Below, in pieces: positions 26,432-34,971 of a stretch of DNA of 64,000 bases. Source of the DNA: Paeniglutamicibacter quisquiliarum (lineage in GTDB: Bacteria > Actinomycetota > Actinomycetes > Actinomycetales > Micrococcaceae); contig NZ_JAHRED010000005.1 of assembly GCF_019084045.1 (NCBI RefSeq), positions 1 to 64,000 of the forward strand, read 5' to 3'. The notes beneath the pieces are model-generated. The model searched no databases, was not told where the DNA came from, and worked only from the letters and a program-made list of their open reading frames with translations. Position 1 is the first letter of the stretch. Every line of letters begins with the position of its first letter. The translations under genes were made by a program, and so were the position numbers.

Positions 26432-27034
26432 CTACCCGGTGAGATTGCGCACCCCGGAGGGAAGCGCCACGGCATCGACCCGCTGGTCGAAGGGTTCGAC
26501 GGGGAAACGCCCGGCGGCCACGAACTCGTGCTCGAAGACGATGCTCAGCAGCTTCGGACGCGGCCCCGTGTCCGCCAGGGACTCGATGAAGCGGTCGTAG
26601 TAGCCGCCGCCCTGCCCCAGCCGGTCCCCGTTTTCATCGACCGCCTGTGCCGGCACCAGGATGACGTCGACGTCCTTCATCAGTTCGGGGCCGAAGCGCT
26701 CACCGACCGGTTCGTCGATGGGCCCGACGGCGCTGCGGGCCATTTCCACCCCGGGGAACCAGCGGGTCCAGGACAGTCGCCGCAACGGCTCGCAGATCGG
26801 CACGTAGATCGTGTAGCCGGCGGCATGCAGCCCGACCAGCAGGGCGGTGGTGGGCGGTTCGGTCCCGTAGGACAGGAAGAAGGTCAGCGTCCGCCGCGGC
26901 GCGTTTTGACCCAGCCACGGCAACAGGTGCCCGGCGAGCCTCGCCATCTCCGACTCGCGCCGGGCGGGTCCCATCTCCCGGCGCTGGGCGCGCAGCTCGT
27001 TCCGGGCCTCGTCCTTGGGGTTCATCTCGCTCAC
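26432..27034 (-). CDS. 5-formyltetrahydrofolate cyclo-ligase
   Basis: Converts 5-formyl-THF to 5,10-methenyl-THF using ATP (folate salvage). 200 aa, usual length. It has the basic N-terminal RREMGPARRESEMARL, FFLSYGTEPPTTALL, and the diagnostic C-terminal GDRLGQGGGYYDRFI followed by VFEHEF and the DQRVDAVALP ending. The start is a GTG at 27034, because TAGACT (27042-27047 on the complement) ends 7 nt before it; the ATG at 27025 is the alternative. It is divergent from the GNAT gene. Confidence 0.92.
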   Translation of the reverse strand: MSEMNPKDEARNELRAQRREMGPARRESEMARLAGHLLPWLGQNAPRRTLTFFLSYGTEPPTTALLVGLHAAGYTIYVPICEPLRRLSWTRWFPGVEMARSAVGPIDEPVGERFGPELMKDVDVILVPAQAVDENGDRLGQGGGYYDRFIESLADTGPRPKLLSIVFEHEFVAAGRFPVEPFDQRVDAVALPSGVRNLTG

Positions 27035-27041
27035 GTCCAAC

Positions 27042-27162
27042 AGTCTAGACACCCTGGGGCGAAGGGGCAGGGGGAGACCCGCGGCGCCGCGGCCGGTGCG
27101 GGGCCCGGCGGGCGCCACGGCGGCAGGGCGCGGCCCTCGGGCCCCGGCGGAATCGCTAGGAT
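27042..27162. promoter_or_regulatory. Divergent leaderless promoters, cyclo-ligase and GNAT
   Basis: Minus-strand TAGACT at 27042-27047 (7 nt to GTG 27034) and plus-strand TAGGAT at 27157-27162 (7 nt to ATG 27170) face outward across 109 nt. Neither gene has a ribosome-binding site at this spacing. Confidence 0.5.
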
Positions 27163-27169
27163 TGGTGAC

Positions 27170-27790
27170 ATGTCCGAATTTGATCGCCAATGGCCTGTCA
27201 GCGTGCAGGGACCGCGGCTGGTGCTGCGCCCCCTGCGCCGCCGTGACAAGGCCGAATGGATGCACCTGCGCCGCGCCAACGACCAGTGGCTGGCTCCCTG
27301 GGATGCGACGCTGCCCGAGGGCGCGGGGTACCCGGCGGACTTCGGGCAGATGGTCTCGACGCAAAACCGCGCTGCACGCCTGGGGCAGTGCCTGCCCTGG
27401 GCCATCACCCTGCCGGCCCTGCATGCGAGGCATGCCCCGATCGTGGGGCAGCTGACGGTCTCCTCGATCGTGTGGGGAGCGGCCCGCAGCGGCTCCATCG
27501 GCTACTGGGTAGACGCCGGACACGCCGGTACCGGCATCGCGCCGGAAGCCGTCGCGATGGCGGCTGACCACTGCTTCAAGGCCCTGGGGCTGCACCGCAT
27601 CGAGATCAACATCCGCCCGGAAAACGGCGCCAGCCTCCGCGTGGTCGAAAAGCTTGGCTTCCGCGACGAGGGTGTGCGCAAGGACTTCCTGCACATCAAC
27701 GGGGCGTGGGCCGACCACCGCAGCTTTGCGCTGACAGCCGAGGAGGTCCCCGAGGGGATGCTCAACCGCTGGCTGGCCAGGACGCCATAG
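27170..27790 (+). CDS. RimJ/RimL-type GNAT N-acetyltransferase
   Basis: 206 aa. The GNAT start QGPRLVLRPLRRRDKAEWMHLR, the acetyl-CoA loop GSIGYWVDAGHAGTGIAPEAVAM, and HRIEINIRPENGASLRVVEKLGFRDEG (motif B) are all present. The pattern matches RimJ-type enzymes that acetylate ribosomal protein N-termini; the actual substrate is unknown. The ATG follows TAGGAT by 7 nt, so the mRNA is predicted leaderless. Confidence 0.92.
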   Translation: MSEFDRQWPVSVQGPRLVLRPLRRRDKAEWMHLRRANDQWLAPWDATLPEGAGYPADFGQMVSTQNRAARLGQCLPWAITLPALHARHAPIVGQLTVSSIVWGAARSGSIGYWVDAGHAGTGIAPEAVAMAADHCFKALGLHRIEINIRPENGASLRVVEKLGFRDEGVRKDFLHINGAWADHRSFALTAEEVPEGMLNRWLARTP

Positions 27791-27812
27791 GGTCGGACAC
27801 CGGGACGAAAAG

Positions 27813-27846
27813 CGGCAATATCCCAAATTTGTCCAGAGTATTGCCG
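27813..27846. repeat. Inverted repeat downstream of GNAT
   Basis: CGGCAATA (27813-27820) pairs with TATTGCCG (27839-27846) over an 18-nt AT-rich loop. A competing TGTCC...GGACA hairpin overlaps its right arm. It may act as a terminator; there is no T-run. Confidence 0.45.
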
Positions 27847-27896
27847 GACACACCGGGTTGAATGCGGCATCGTGTGCACAAGCATGCTTAATGTGG

Positions 27897-27926
27897 TTGA
27901 CGTGGACGTTTCACATTGACAACAAT
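27897..27926 (+). promoter_or_regulatory. Housekeeping-type promoter for the 28060 gene
   Basis: TTGACG (27897-27902), an 18-nt spacer, then AACAAT (27921-27926). The predicted start leaves a leader of about 125 nt before the ribosome-binding site at 28047. Confidence 0.5.
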
Positions 27927-28059
27927 TTTCGGCGGCGGACCCGTCCGCCGGCAAGGTTGCACGGCAATGGAATCACCACGACGGGGTAAATCGGCCTTTT
28001 TCGAGCAGGGCCGGGCGGATCCGCAGCAGAAATCAGTCGCCAGCCGACGGAGGAGCAAA

Positions 28060-28896
28060 ATGGCACCGGTAGCATCCAACGCTTCAGTCGCGTCCAACTC
28101 GACGGAGCAGCCGCCCTTGCGCATCTTTTACGACCGTCTGGCCGTTGCCCTGGTCGGAAGCCTCGCCGTGCTGGCCTTGCCCATCGGCGGCGTGCTTGCC
28201 CTCGCGGGCGTGTTCTCCGGCTGGGTGCCGCTGGTGGCCCTGGCCCTGGCCATTGCATGCTTTTCCACCCTGCGCGGGCTGGCCGTGCGGGACCGGCGCG
28301 GCAAGCTGCTCGCCCGGCTGGAAACCACGCGGACCCGTGCCATGGAAACCGGCCGCGCCCCGCACCCGGAACCGGTGAAGAAGTCCGCGGCGGTCTTTGA
28401 CGCCCAGCCGGACTCGAACAAGCGCGCCCCGCGCCTGACCGTCCAGGAATTGCGCGCCGAGGCGCTGCGCATCGCCCACAAGGGAGCAGCCGTCCAGCGC
28501 CCCGAGGGCTGGGAACCCAAGCAGATCCCGCTGCCGCAGTACGTCGTGGCCAACGCCGCACAACGTCCGGCCCCCGCCCCGCTTCCGGCAAGTGCCGAGC
28601 TGAAGGCTTCGACCAATGCGACCCTGCGTTCGCAGGAAGCCGCCGCCCGCCTGGCCGAGTCCGTCGGCACCGCCGCGCAGGAGGTTGCCACCCTCCCGGC
28701 AGTCCCCGAGGCCCCAGTAGCCCCAGTCTTCCCCGTCGCCCACGCAGCCTCCGCCGCCCCGGCTCCCGTCGCCGGCACGGACGACCACGTGGCGAAGCCC
28801 GCCGCCGCGGAGGCAAACGCAGCCCGCGCGGCACGCACCGGAGCCGCCGGGGACCGCATCAATCTCGACGATGTCATGCAGCGCCGCCGCGCCTAA
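28060..28896 (+). CDS. Hypothetical membrane protein with disordered tail
   Basis: 278 aa. Residues ~25-75 form two membrane helices (LAVALVGSLAVLALPIGGVLALAGVFSG and LVALALAIACFSTLRGLAV). The remainder is cytoplasmic, Ala/Pro-rich and mostly disordered, with a short ordered block LTVQELRAEALRIAHKGAA and a C-terminal NLDDVMQRRRA that looks like a conserved tail motif. I recognise no named domain; similar two-helix proteins occur in Arthrobacter relatives. The ATG at 28060 has GGAGG about 8 nt upstream and is preferred over an in-frame 27916. The next gene begins 22 nt downstream. Confidence 0.75.
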   Translation: MAPVASNASVASNSTEQPPLRIFYDRLAVALVGSLAVLALPIGGVLALAGVFSGWVPLVALALAIACFSTLRGLAVRDRRGKLLARLETTRTRAMETGRAPHPEPVKKSAAVFDAQPDSNKRAPRLTVQELRAEALRIAHKGAAVQRPEGWEPKQIPLPQYVVANAAQRPAPAPLPASAELKASTNATLRSQEAAARLAESVGTAAQEVATLPAVPEAPVAPVFPVAHAASAAPAPVAGTDDHVAKPAAAEANAARAARTGAAGDRINLDDVMQRRRA

Positions 28897-28918
28897 CCGG
28901 CCACCGCCTCCCGTTTCG

Positions 28919-30154
28919 ATGAGCGCCGGCGCACCGGGTCCTGCCGATGCGGCGCAGCTAGCCGCGCTGGCGGCCGCGATCCCGGACCTGGTGCGCCAAC
29001 TCGGTGGCAGCGTGCCCCGGGGGACCTGGGACTACGAGGCGAATCGGGTGGGCATCCAGCATCGGCCCGGCGCCGGGATCAGCGCCATGTACCGCATGCC
29101 CGCAGGCACCGGATTCAACGAGCTGGGCGCCACCACCGAGAAGATCACCGTCCCCGGCGTCGCCGCCACCGCGATCGGCGCGGGCGCAGAGGCGCCCGGA
29201 ATCACCGTCAGCGGATGGATCCACCCCCACGACCCGCTGCTGCCCGATCTGGAGCTGGCCGTGAACCGGGCGCTGGTGCGGCAGACCTGGGGCGAGGGCG
29301 ACCTGCTGACCGGGCTGAAGACCATCGCCTACCGGCCGCTGCGCCGCGCGGTGCTCCGGGCCACGTTCACCACGCGCGGTCCGCTGCACATGCAACGGAC
29401 GATCTTCCTGAAGGTGGGACGCCCCGACGCTATCGCCGGCCTGCGCCTGCGCCACGGACTGCTGGCCGGGACCGGGATTCCCGTCCCGGCCGTGCTGGGG
29501 CCCGCAGCCCCCGGGGTGCTGGCGCTGGAGGCGGGCAGCGGCGAATCGCTGGCGTCGGCCATCCGCCCGCACGCGGGAGCCGACCTGGACCCGAAGGACT
29601 TCACCGCCCTGCTCGATGCGCTGCCCGCGGGCGTGATGCAGCTGCAGGCCAGGGGCGCCTGGAGTGATTCGATCCGACGCTACCTGCAGGCAGCCACGCT
29701 GGCCCTGCCGCAGCGGGCCGGCGAGCTGGAGGAATTGGCGGCCGGGATCGAGGCCCACCTGTCGGCCTCCGAGCGCGGGGAGCCGGTGCCCGCGCACGGG
29801 GACTTCTACGACGCGAACATCCTGCTGAGCTCAAGACGGATCAGCGCCCTGCTCGATCTTGACTCCTTGGGGCCCGGATACCGGGTCGATGACCTGGCGT
29901 GCCTGCTGGGGCACCTGGCGATCCTGCCGTCGCTGGGAGAGAAGAACCGGGGTGCCGCCGAAGCGCTCGGGCATTTCGCCCGTGTCTTTGAACTGCATGT
30001 CGATCCGCGCGCGCTGTGGGCGCGGTCGGCAGCTGTCGCGCTGACCCTGATCGCCGGGGCCCGCGGCCTCGGCAGTGACCGGTGGGAGCAGGTGGCCGAG
30101 GCCCGGCTGCGCGCCGTGCACGAGCTGGTGCGCCGCGCCGACGCGTTCGCCTGA
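28919..30154 (+). CDS. Aminoglycoside phosphotransferase-like (APH) kinase-fold protein
   Basis: 411 aa. A kinase-like C-terminal lobe is clear: VPAHGDFYDANILL (near 290) is the Brenner/catalytic loop H-G-D-x5-N, followed by ALLDLDSLGPGYRVDDLACLL with the DxD metal motif. The N-terminal half has beta-rich sequence with a phosphate-acceptor Lys in RTIFLKVGRPD. APH-fold kinases phosphorylate small hydroxylated metabolites or antibiotics; the substrate is unknown. I took the ATG at 28919; the earlier in-frame 28871 would overlap the upstream gene. It is likely co-transcribed with the membrane-protein gene 22 nt upstream. Confidence 0.8.
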   Translation: MSAGAPGPADAAQLAALAAAIPDLVRQLGGSVPRGTWDYEANRVGIQHRPGAGISAMYRMPAGTGFNELGATTEKITVPGVAATAIGAGAEAPGITVSGWIHPHDPLLPDLELAVNRALVRQTWGEGDLLTGLKTIAYRPLRRAVLRATFTTRGPLHMQRTIFLKVGRPDAIAGLRLRHGLLAGTGIPVPAVLGPAAPGVLALEAGSGESLASAIRPHAGADLDPKDFTALLDALPAGVMQLQARGAWSDSIRRYLQAATLALPQRAGELEELAAGIEAHLSASERGEPVPAHGDFYDANILLSSRRISALLDLDSLGPGYRVDDLACLLGHLAILPSLGEKNRGAAEALGHFARVFELHVDPRALWARSAAVALTLIAGARGLGSDRWEQVAEARLRAVHELVRRADAFA

Positions 30155-30221
30155 TCCGGTCCGCCCCGCAGCCCCACCCGGCCGACCCGCGAATCCGGAA
30201 CGCGGTCCCGGACCGGTGCGC

Positions 30222-30725
30222 CTAGTTCGGCAGGTTCTCGGGGATCGGCCCGCCCAGGCCCTTGTGGTGGCCGAAGACCAGGGTCGTTTCGGTGTGTCCC
30301 ACGGACTCGTCGGTGGCCAGGTAGTCCAGCACCCAGTCGCGCAGCGCCTCGGTGGAGCTCACGGCGATGTGCAGCAGGTAGTCGGTGACCCCGGAGGTGT
30401 GGAACATCGAGAGCACCTCCGGCAGCTGCGGCATCTTCTGCGTGAACTTGTCGATCTGCACGCGGTCGTGCACCCGCAGCCGCACCGAGATCAGCGCCTG
30501 CACGCTGCGTCCGACCGCCGGCAGGCTGACCTCCGCGTGGTAGCCGGTGAGCACCCCGCGCTCCACCAGCGCGCGGGTACGCAGCAGCGCCGTGGACGGG
30601 GCGATGCCGGTGCGCTGCGCCAGCAACGCGTTGCTTATGCGCGCGTCATTGACCAATTCCTGAATAATCCGACGGTCAACGGCGTCAAGTTCAACCGGTT
30701 GTTGCGGAAAAGTTGAAGGTGCCAT
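30222..30725 (-). CDS. Lrp/AsnC-family transcriptional regulator
   Basis: 167 aa with the classic two-part layout. The N-terminal HTH (about 12-60, LDAVDRRIIQELVNDARISNALLAQRTGIAPSTALLRTRALVERGVL) is followed by the RAM effector-binding domain (about 75-155, VQALISVRLRVHDR and HIAVSSTEALRDWVLDYLA). These regulators sense amino acids and control nearby or unlinked operons. The adjacent divergent gene is a NUDIX hydrolase, separated by 80 nt, so it may share its control region. Confidence 0.93.
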   Translation of the reverse strand: MAPSTFPQQPVELDAVDRRIIQELVNDARISNALLAQRTGIAPSTALLRTRALVERGVLTGYHAEVSLPAVGRSVQALISVRLRVHDRVQIDKFTQKMPQLPEVLSMFHTSGVTDYLLHIAVSSTEALRDWVLDYLATDESVGHTETTLVFGHHKGLGGPIPENLPN

Positions 30726-30793
30726 GCTGATATTCCATCACAGTTGTGGGCGCATCGGGAGATTTGGACCCCGGGGAAAGGCCGTGCACACCC

Positions 30794-30799
30794 TAAAAT
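30794..30799 (+). promoter_or_regulatory. -10 box TAAAAT for leaderless NUDIX gene
   Basis: TAAAAT ends 6 nt before the ATG at 30806; there is no ribosome-binding site. Confidence 0.5.
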
Positions 30800-30805
30800 G
30801 GACTC

Positions 30806-31294
30806 ATGACTACCCCCGAACCCCAGGCCCACCGCGGCTTCGACACCCGGCTGGCCGCCTATTGCGTGGTGATCCGCGACGGCGAGATCCTGCTGGCGCT
30901 GTGGGACATGCGCGGGCGCGACGCCGGATTCGTGCCGCGCTGGACGCTGCCCGGCGGCGGCGTGGAGCTCGGCGAGGCGATCGACGCCGGCGCCGTGCGC
31001 GAGGTCGAGGAGGAAACCGGGTACCGGGTGCGGATCGACACGCTGCTCTCCGTGGACTCCGGCCTGATCCCGGCGCACCAGCGCTACAGCGGCACCGAAT
31101 ATCCCATGCAGACCGTCGCGGTCCTCTATGCGGCCAGCGTGACCGGCGGGGAACTGCGCCACGAGGCCGAGGGCACCACCAGCCAGGCCGCGTGGTTCCC
31201 GCTGGAGGAGGTCGCCGCGCTGAACCGCATCCAGCGCGTCGACGCGGCCATAGCGCTCTACCGGGAAAACCTTGACAAGGAAAGCGCCCGATGA
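30806..31294 (+). CDS. NUDIX hydrolase
   Basis: 162 aa. The NUDIX box fits GX5EX7REUXEEXGU perfectly, from the Gly of GGVELGE through REVEEETGY (about residues 52-74). Members hydrolyse nucleoside diphosphates linked to other moieties; the specific substrate is not predictable. It ends in ATGA with the next gene, an overlap typical of coupled translation. Confidence 0.92.
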   Translation: MTTPEPQAHRGFDTRLAAYCVVIRDGEILLALWDMRGRDAGFVPRWTLPGGGVELGEAIDAGAVREVEEETGYRVRIDTLLSVDSGLIPAHQRYSGTEYPMQTVAVLYAASVTGGELRHEAEGTTSQAAWFPLEEVAALNRIQRVDAAIALYRENLDKESAR

Positions 31295-32301
31295 TGGAGA
31301 ACAACCGGCCCCGGCGTGCCGGAGGACTGCGCGTCCTGGGGCTCGGCGCCCTGTTGCTGGCCCTGGCGGGGTGCACTTCGGGCACCGAGGTGCCAACCTC
31401 CCAGGCGCAGACGGAACGCGAATTGCTGCTCGTGCAACGGCCCGACGCCACCTCCCAGGCCCTGGGCCACGCCTACAAGGACATCCTGGCCGATGCGGGC
31501 GTCAGCGCGCGCCTGGCCCCGCCGGCCGCCGATCCGGTCGCGGAGGTCCTGGCGGGCCGGGCGGATCTGGCGGTGGCCGGGTCCAGCGACCTGCTCGCCG
31601 CCCTGGGCAAGCTGCCCGGCGCGCAGGGCGCGGCGGACGGATCGGCAAGCACCCCGACCGAGGGCGGGGGCGCGGCGGGGCCATCGGACGCCGCGGACGG
31701 CCCCGGGGACCTGGACGCCGCCACCGTCACCAAGCAATTGCACGCGCTGAAACCCGCGGGCTTCGCGGTGCTGGACACCGCCGAGGCGGAGCGCACCGGG
31801 ACCCTGGTTGTCACCGCGGCCACCAGCGCCCGGGAAAAACTGCTGGACATCGACCAGCTCGGCGCGCTGTGCCCGCGGCTGGAATTCGGCATCTCCCGCG
31901 CGGCCAGGGCCTCGCTGGTGCCGGCGCTGGCAACCAAGGCCTCCTGCACCCCCAAGTCCGTCGCCGAGCTCACCGACGAGCAGGCACGCGGCGTCATGCC
32001 GGTGATCAGCGACGCGGTCCAGGTGCAGGCGACCACCCTGGAGAACGCCGGGATCCCCGACAACGCCCTGGTGGTGCTGCAAAGGGCCGGAACGCTCTTC
32101 GCCCCGCAAGCGGTGACCCCGCTGATCACCACCGACGGGGTGGGGCAGGACGCGATCAAGGCCATCAACAAGCTCAGCGCCGCGCTGAAGCAGGAGGACC
32201 TGCTGGAGCTGAACCGCATGGTCTCCGGCCGCGACGCGCTGGAGGCCCACAAGGCCGCCGCGGACTGGCTGGCCGACAAATCGCTGGTCAGCGCCCCATG
32301 A
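31291..32301 (+). CDS. Solute-binding-like lipoprotein (OpuAC/glycine-betaine-type fold)
   Basis: 336 aa. A basic start and hydrophobic core end in the lipobox LALAGC, giving a diacylglyceryl-Cys near residue 28. The mature protein has a bilobed-binding-protein look: ELLLVQRPDATSQALGHAYKDIL, later LGALCPRLEFGISRAARASLVPAL and VTPLITTDGVGQDAIKAINKLSAALKQEDLLELNRMV, as in choline/betaine-binding proteins. A Gly/Ala/Pro-rich insert separates the lobes (about 110-135). No permease or ATPase gene is adjacent, so it may be an orphan receptor. It overlaps the NUDIX stop by 4 nt. Confidence 0.7.
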   Translation: MMENNRPRRAGGLRVLGLGALLLALAGCTSGTEVPTSQAQTERELLLVQRPDATSQALGHAYKDILADAGVSARLAPPAADPVAEVLAGRADLAVAGSSDLLAALGKLPGAQGAADGSASTPTEGGGAAGPSDAADGPGDLDAATVTKQLHALKPAGFAVLDTAEAERTGTLVVTAATSAREKLLDIDQLGALCPRLEFGISRAARASLVPALATKASCTPKSVAELTDEQARGVMPVISDAVQVQATTLENAGIPDNALVVLQRAGTLFAPQAVTPLITTDGVGQDAIKAINKLSAALKQEDLLELNRMVSGRDALEAHKAAADWLADKSLVSAP

Positions 32302-32391
32302 TGACGCGCGGGCTTCACACTCGGCGCACCGACCGAGTTGCCTTGCTCACAGTGCGCGCCCGCCCCCGGCCCCAAATGAGAAAGTAAGAGC

Positions 32392-33621
32392 ATGCCAGAA
32401 TTCAAGCAGTCCACGAAACTCCACAACGTCCTGTACGACATTCGCGGGCCGCTGCTGGAACACGCCCAGCGGATGGAGGCCGAGGGCCACCGGATCCTGA
32501 AGCTGAACATCGGCAACCCCGCGCCCTTTGGCTTCGAGGCGCCGGATGCGATTCTCGTGGACATGATGCGCAACCTGCCGCAGGCGCAGGGCTACTCGGA
32601 CTCCCGCGGCATCTTCTCGGCGCGCACCGCGGTCTCGCAGTACTACCAGACCCGGGGCATCCAGTCGATCAGCGTCGATGACATCTACCTTGGCAACGGC
32701 GTCTCCGAGCTGATCACGCTGTCCCTGAACGCGCTGCTGAACAACGGCGACGAGGTGCTGATCCCGGCCCCGGACTACCCGCTGTGGACCGCCTCGGTGT
32801 CGCTGGCCGGGGGCACCCCGGTGCACTACCTCAACGTGGAGGAAGAGGGCTGGCTGCCGGACCTCGAGGACATGGAAGCGAAGATCACCCCGCGCACCAA
32901 GGGCGTGGTGATCATCAACCCGAACAACCCCACCGGCGCGGTGTACCCGAAAGAGACCCTCGAGGGGATCCTGGAGCTGGCGCGCAAGCACAACCTGGTG
33001 GTGTTCTCCGATGAGATCTACGAGAAGATCCTCTACGACGACGCGGTGCACATCAACACCGCCGCGCTGGCCGACGACGTGCTGGTCCTGACCTTTTCCG
33101 GGCTCTCCAAGGCCTACCGGGTCTGCGGCTTCCGCTCCGGCTGGATGGCCATTTCCGGGCCCAAGCACCTGGCATCGGACTACATCGAGGGCATCAACCT
33201 GCTGACCAACATGCGCCTGTGCGCCAACGTGCCGGGCCAGCACGCCATCCAGACGGCGCTGGGCGGCTACCAGTCGATCAACGACCTGATCCTGCCCGGC
33301 GGGCGGCTGAAGGAACAGCGCGACACCGCGTTCGAGATGCTCAACGCGCTGCCCGGGGTTTCCGTGCAGCAGGCCAAGGGCGCGCTGTACCTCTTCCCGA
33401 AGCTGGACCGGGAGATCTACCCGATCCACAACGACGAGGCCTTCGCCCTGGAGCTGCTCAAGCAACAGAAGCTGCTGGTGTCCCACGGCACCGCGTTCAA
33501 CTGGGTCGCCCCCGACCACTTCCGCCTGGTCACCCTCCCGTCGGTGCGCGACCTGAAGGACGCGATCGGGCGCATCGGCGAGTTCCTCGAGGACCTGCGC
33601 GAGGGCAAGGTCTCCGTCTAG
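32392..33621 (+). CDS. Class I aminotransferase, alanine/glutamate type (AlaA-like)
   Basis: 409 aa, PLP-dependent. The start QSTKLHNVLYDIRGPLLEHA is typical of AlaA/AlaT. The N-P-N-N-P-T-G-A block binds PLP, and the lysine is in FSGLSKAYRVCGFRSGWM, which holds the internal aldimine and the substrate-binding Arg. AlaA transfers amino groups between glutamate and pyruvate. A hairpin terminator follows at 33642. An aspartate-type activity cannot be excluded. Confidence 0.92.
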   Translation: MPEFKQSTKLHNVLYDIRGPLLEHAQRMEAEGHRILKLNIGNPAPFGFEAPDAILVDMMRNLPQAQGYSDSRGIFSARTAVSQYYQTRGIQSISVDDIYLGNGVSELITLSLNALLNNGDEVLIPAPDYPLWTASVSLAGGTPVHYLNVEEEGWLPDLEDMEAKITPRTKGVVIINPNNPTGAVYPKETLEGILELARKHNLVVFSDEIYEKILYDDAVHINTAALADDVLVLTFSGLSKAYRVCGFRSGWMAISGPKHLASDYIEGINLLTNMRLCANVPGQHAIQTALGGYQSINDLILPGGRLKEQRDTAFEMLNALPGVSVQQAKGALYLFPKLDREIYPIHNDEAFALELLKQQKLLVSHGTAFNWVAPDHFRLVTLPSVRDLKDAIGRIGEFLEDLREGKVSV

Positions 33622-33641
33622 CGACGCCGCACGGCCGCCCC

Positions 33642-33690
33642 GGGGCGCGTTCCCTTCCCTGCCACCGGCGGGGCAGGGGACGCGCCCCTT
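33642..33690 (+). terminator. Terminator after aminotransferase
   Basis: GGGGCGCGT (33642-33650) pairs with ACGCGCCCC (33680-33688), and the inner CCCTGCC/GGCAGGG (33657-33663, 33672-33678) extends the stem. Confidence 0.65.
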
Positions 33691-33804
33691 GCGTGCCCTG
33701 CCCCGGGCCGCGTCCGGGCACGCGGCGCCCGTCCGCCTGCGCCGATTGTTAAGGCCCATGCCGTACGCTGATCTCCACAAGTCCCGAGGATGAAGGTTGC
33801 AGCC

Positions 33805-34680
33805 ATGAGCAAGAAGCAGAAGTCCAAGTCACGCCCCGTTCCCTTTGCCGATGCCGTGGGCCCCGCGCTGGCGGCCTCCGCGGACTTCGAGCTGGCGGGC
33901 GTCGACCCGTCCTCGACCCCGGGCTACACCGGGGACAAGGCCGGCGGCGCCCGCGACCTGGCCGTGGTGGGACGCGAACTCGGCGAGCTGCAGGAGCGCT
34001 TCTATGCCGCCTCTCGCGCCGGGGCCCCGGCCAAGGTCCTGCTGGTCCTCCAGGCGATGGACACCGCGGGCAAGGGCGGCATCGTGCGCCACGTCATCGG
34101 CGCCGTCGACCCGCAGGGCGTGCAGCTGAGCGCCTTCAAGGCGCCGACGGCCGCGGAGGCCAAGCGCGACTTCCTCTGGCGCATCAACAGGGCGCTGCCC
34201 AAGGCCGGCTTCATCGGCGTGTTCGACCGCTCGCACTACGAGGACGTGCTGATCCACAAGGTCAGGGGCCTGTCGCCGGCCGAGGAGATCGAGCGCCGCT
34301 ACGGCGCCATCAGGGAGTTCGAGGCCGGGCTGGCGGACAAGGACACCACCGTCGTCAAGGTCATGCTGCACATCTCCAAGGACGAGCAGCGTGCGCGCCT
34401 GGCCGAGCGGCTGGAGCGGGAGGACAAGCACTGGAAGTTCAATCCCGCCGACATCGACGAGCGCGAGGTGTGGGACGAGTACATGGAGGCCTACCAGACC
34501 GCCATCCGGCGCACCCACACGCAGGATGCGCCGTGGTTCGTGGTGCCCGCCGACCGCAAGTGGTACGCCCGGCTGGCGGTGGCGACGCTGCTCGCCCAGG
34601 CGCTGAAGGGCATCGATCCGCAGTGGCCGGCCGCCGACTTTGACGTGGAGGAAGAAAAGCGCCGCCTGGCCGCTTCCTAG
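33805..34680 (+). CDS. ppk2: Polyphosphate kinase 2 (PPK2, class III-like)
   Basis: 291 aa. The Walker A is MDTAGKGGIVRHV (near residue 80), then PQGVQLSAFKAPTAAEAKRDFLWRINRALP and FDRSHYEDVLIHKVR (Walker B and lid). The spacing and sequence match class III PPK2, which can use polyphosphate to phosphorylate NMPs and NDPs. Its likely task is nucleotide supply or polyP use. The ATG at 33805 has AAGG 8 nt upstream; an earlier ATG at 33790 is possible. It is convergent with xseB. Confidence 0.9.
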   Translation: MSKKQKSKSRPVPFADAVGPALAASADFELAGVDPSSTPGYTGDKAGGARDLAVVGRELGELQERFYAASRAGAPAKVLLVLQAMDTAGKGGIVRHVIGAVDPQGVQLSAFKAPTAAEAKRDFLWRINRALPKAGFIGVFDRSHYEDVLIHKVRGLSPAEEIERRYGAIREFEAGLADKDTTVVKVMLHISKDEQRARLAERLEREDKHWKFNPADIDEREVWDEYMEAYQTAIRRTHTQDAPWFVVPADRKWYARLAVATLLAQALKGIDPQWPAADFDVEEEKRRLAAS

Positions 34681-34749
34681 TTCCGGGCGACTATCCGTCC
34701 CCGGGCCGCTTCCCGGCCTCGGCGGCTTCCCGGCGCCCGGGCGGGGAGA

Positions 34750-34971
34750 CTACTCGGACGCGGGCCCGCGGGCCGCATCCAGGCGGGCGGTGGCGCCCTG
34801 CAGCCAGGCCTCGCAGCGTGCAGCCAGCGCCTCGCCGCGCTCCCACAGGGCCAGGGACTGCTCCAGCGTGGCGGCGCCGGCCTCGAGCTGCGCGACGACG
34901 GCCACCAGCTCCTCGCGTGCCTGCTCGTAGCTCAGCGCGGCGATGTCGTGGTTTGCTGCTTCGGGGTTCAT
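34750..34971 (-). CDS. xseB: Exodeoxyribonuclease VII small subunit
   Basis: 73 aa. YEQAREELVAVVAQLEAGAATLEQSLALWERGEALAARCEAWL is the hallmark coiled-coil of XseB. It assembles on XseA to form the ssDNA exonuclease. Its start overlaps the xseA stop by 4 nt, giving a fixed subunit order. Confidence 0.95.
   Translation of the reverse strand: MNPEAANHDIAALSYEQAREELVAVVAQLEAGAATLEQSLALWERGEALAARCEAWLQGATARLDAARGPASE

Noticed and set aside
27813-27855. Possible attenuator with competing hairpins upstream of the 28060 gene
   Set aside because: It lies upstream of the likely promoter (27897-27926), so it would not be in that gene's mRNA; kept only as an inverted repeat.
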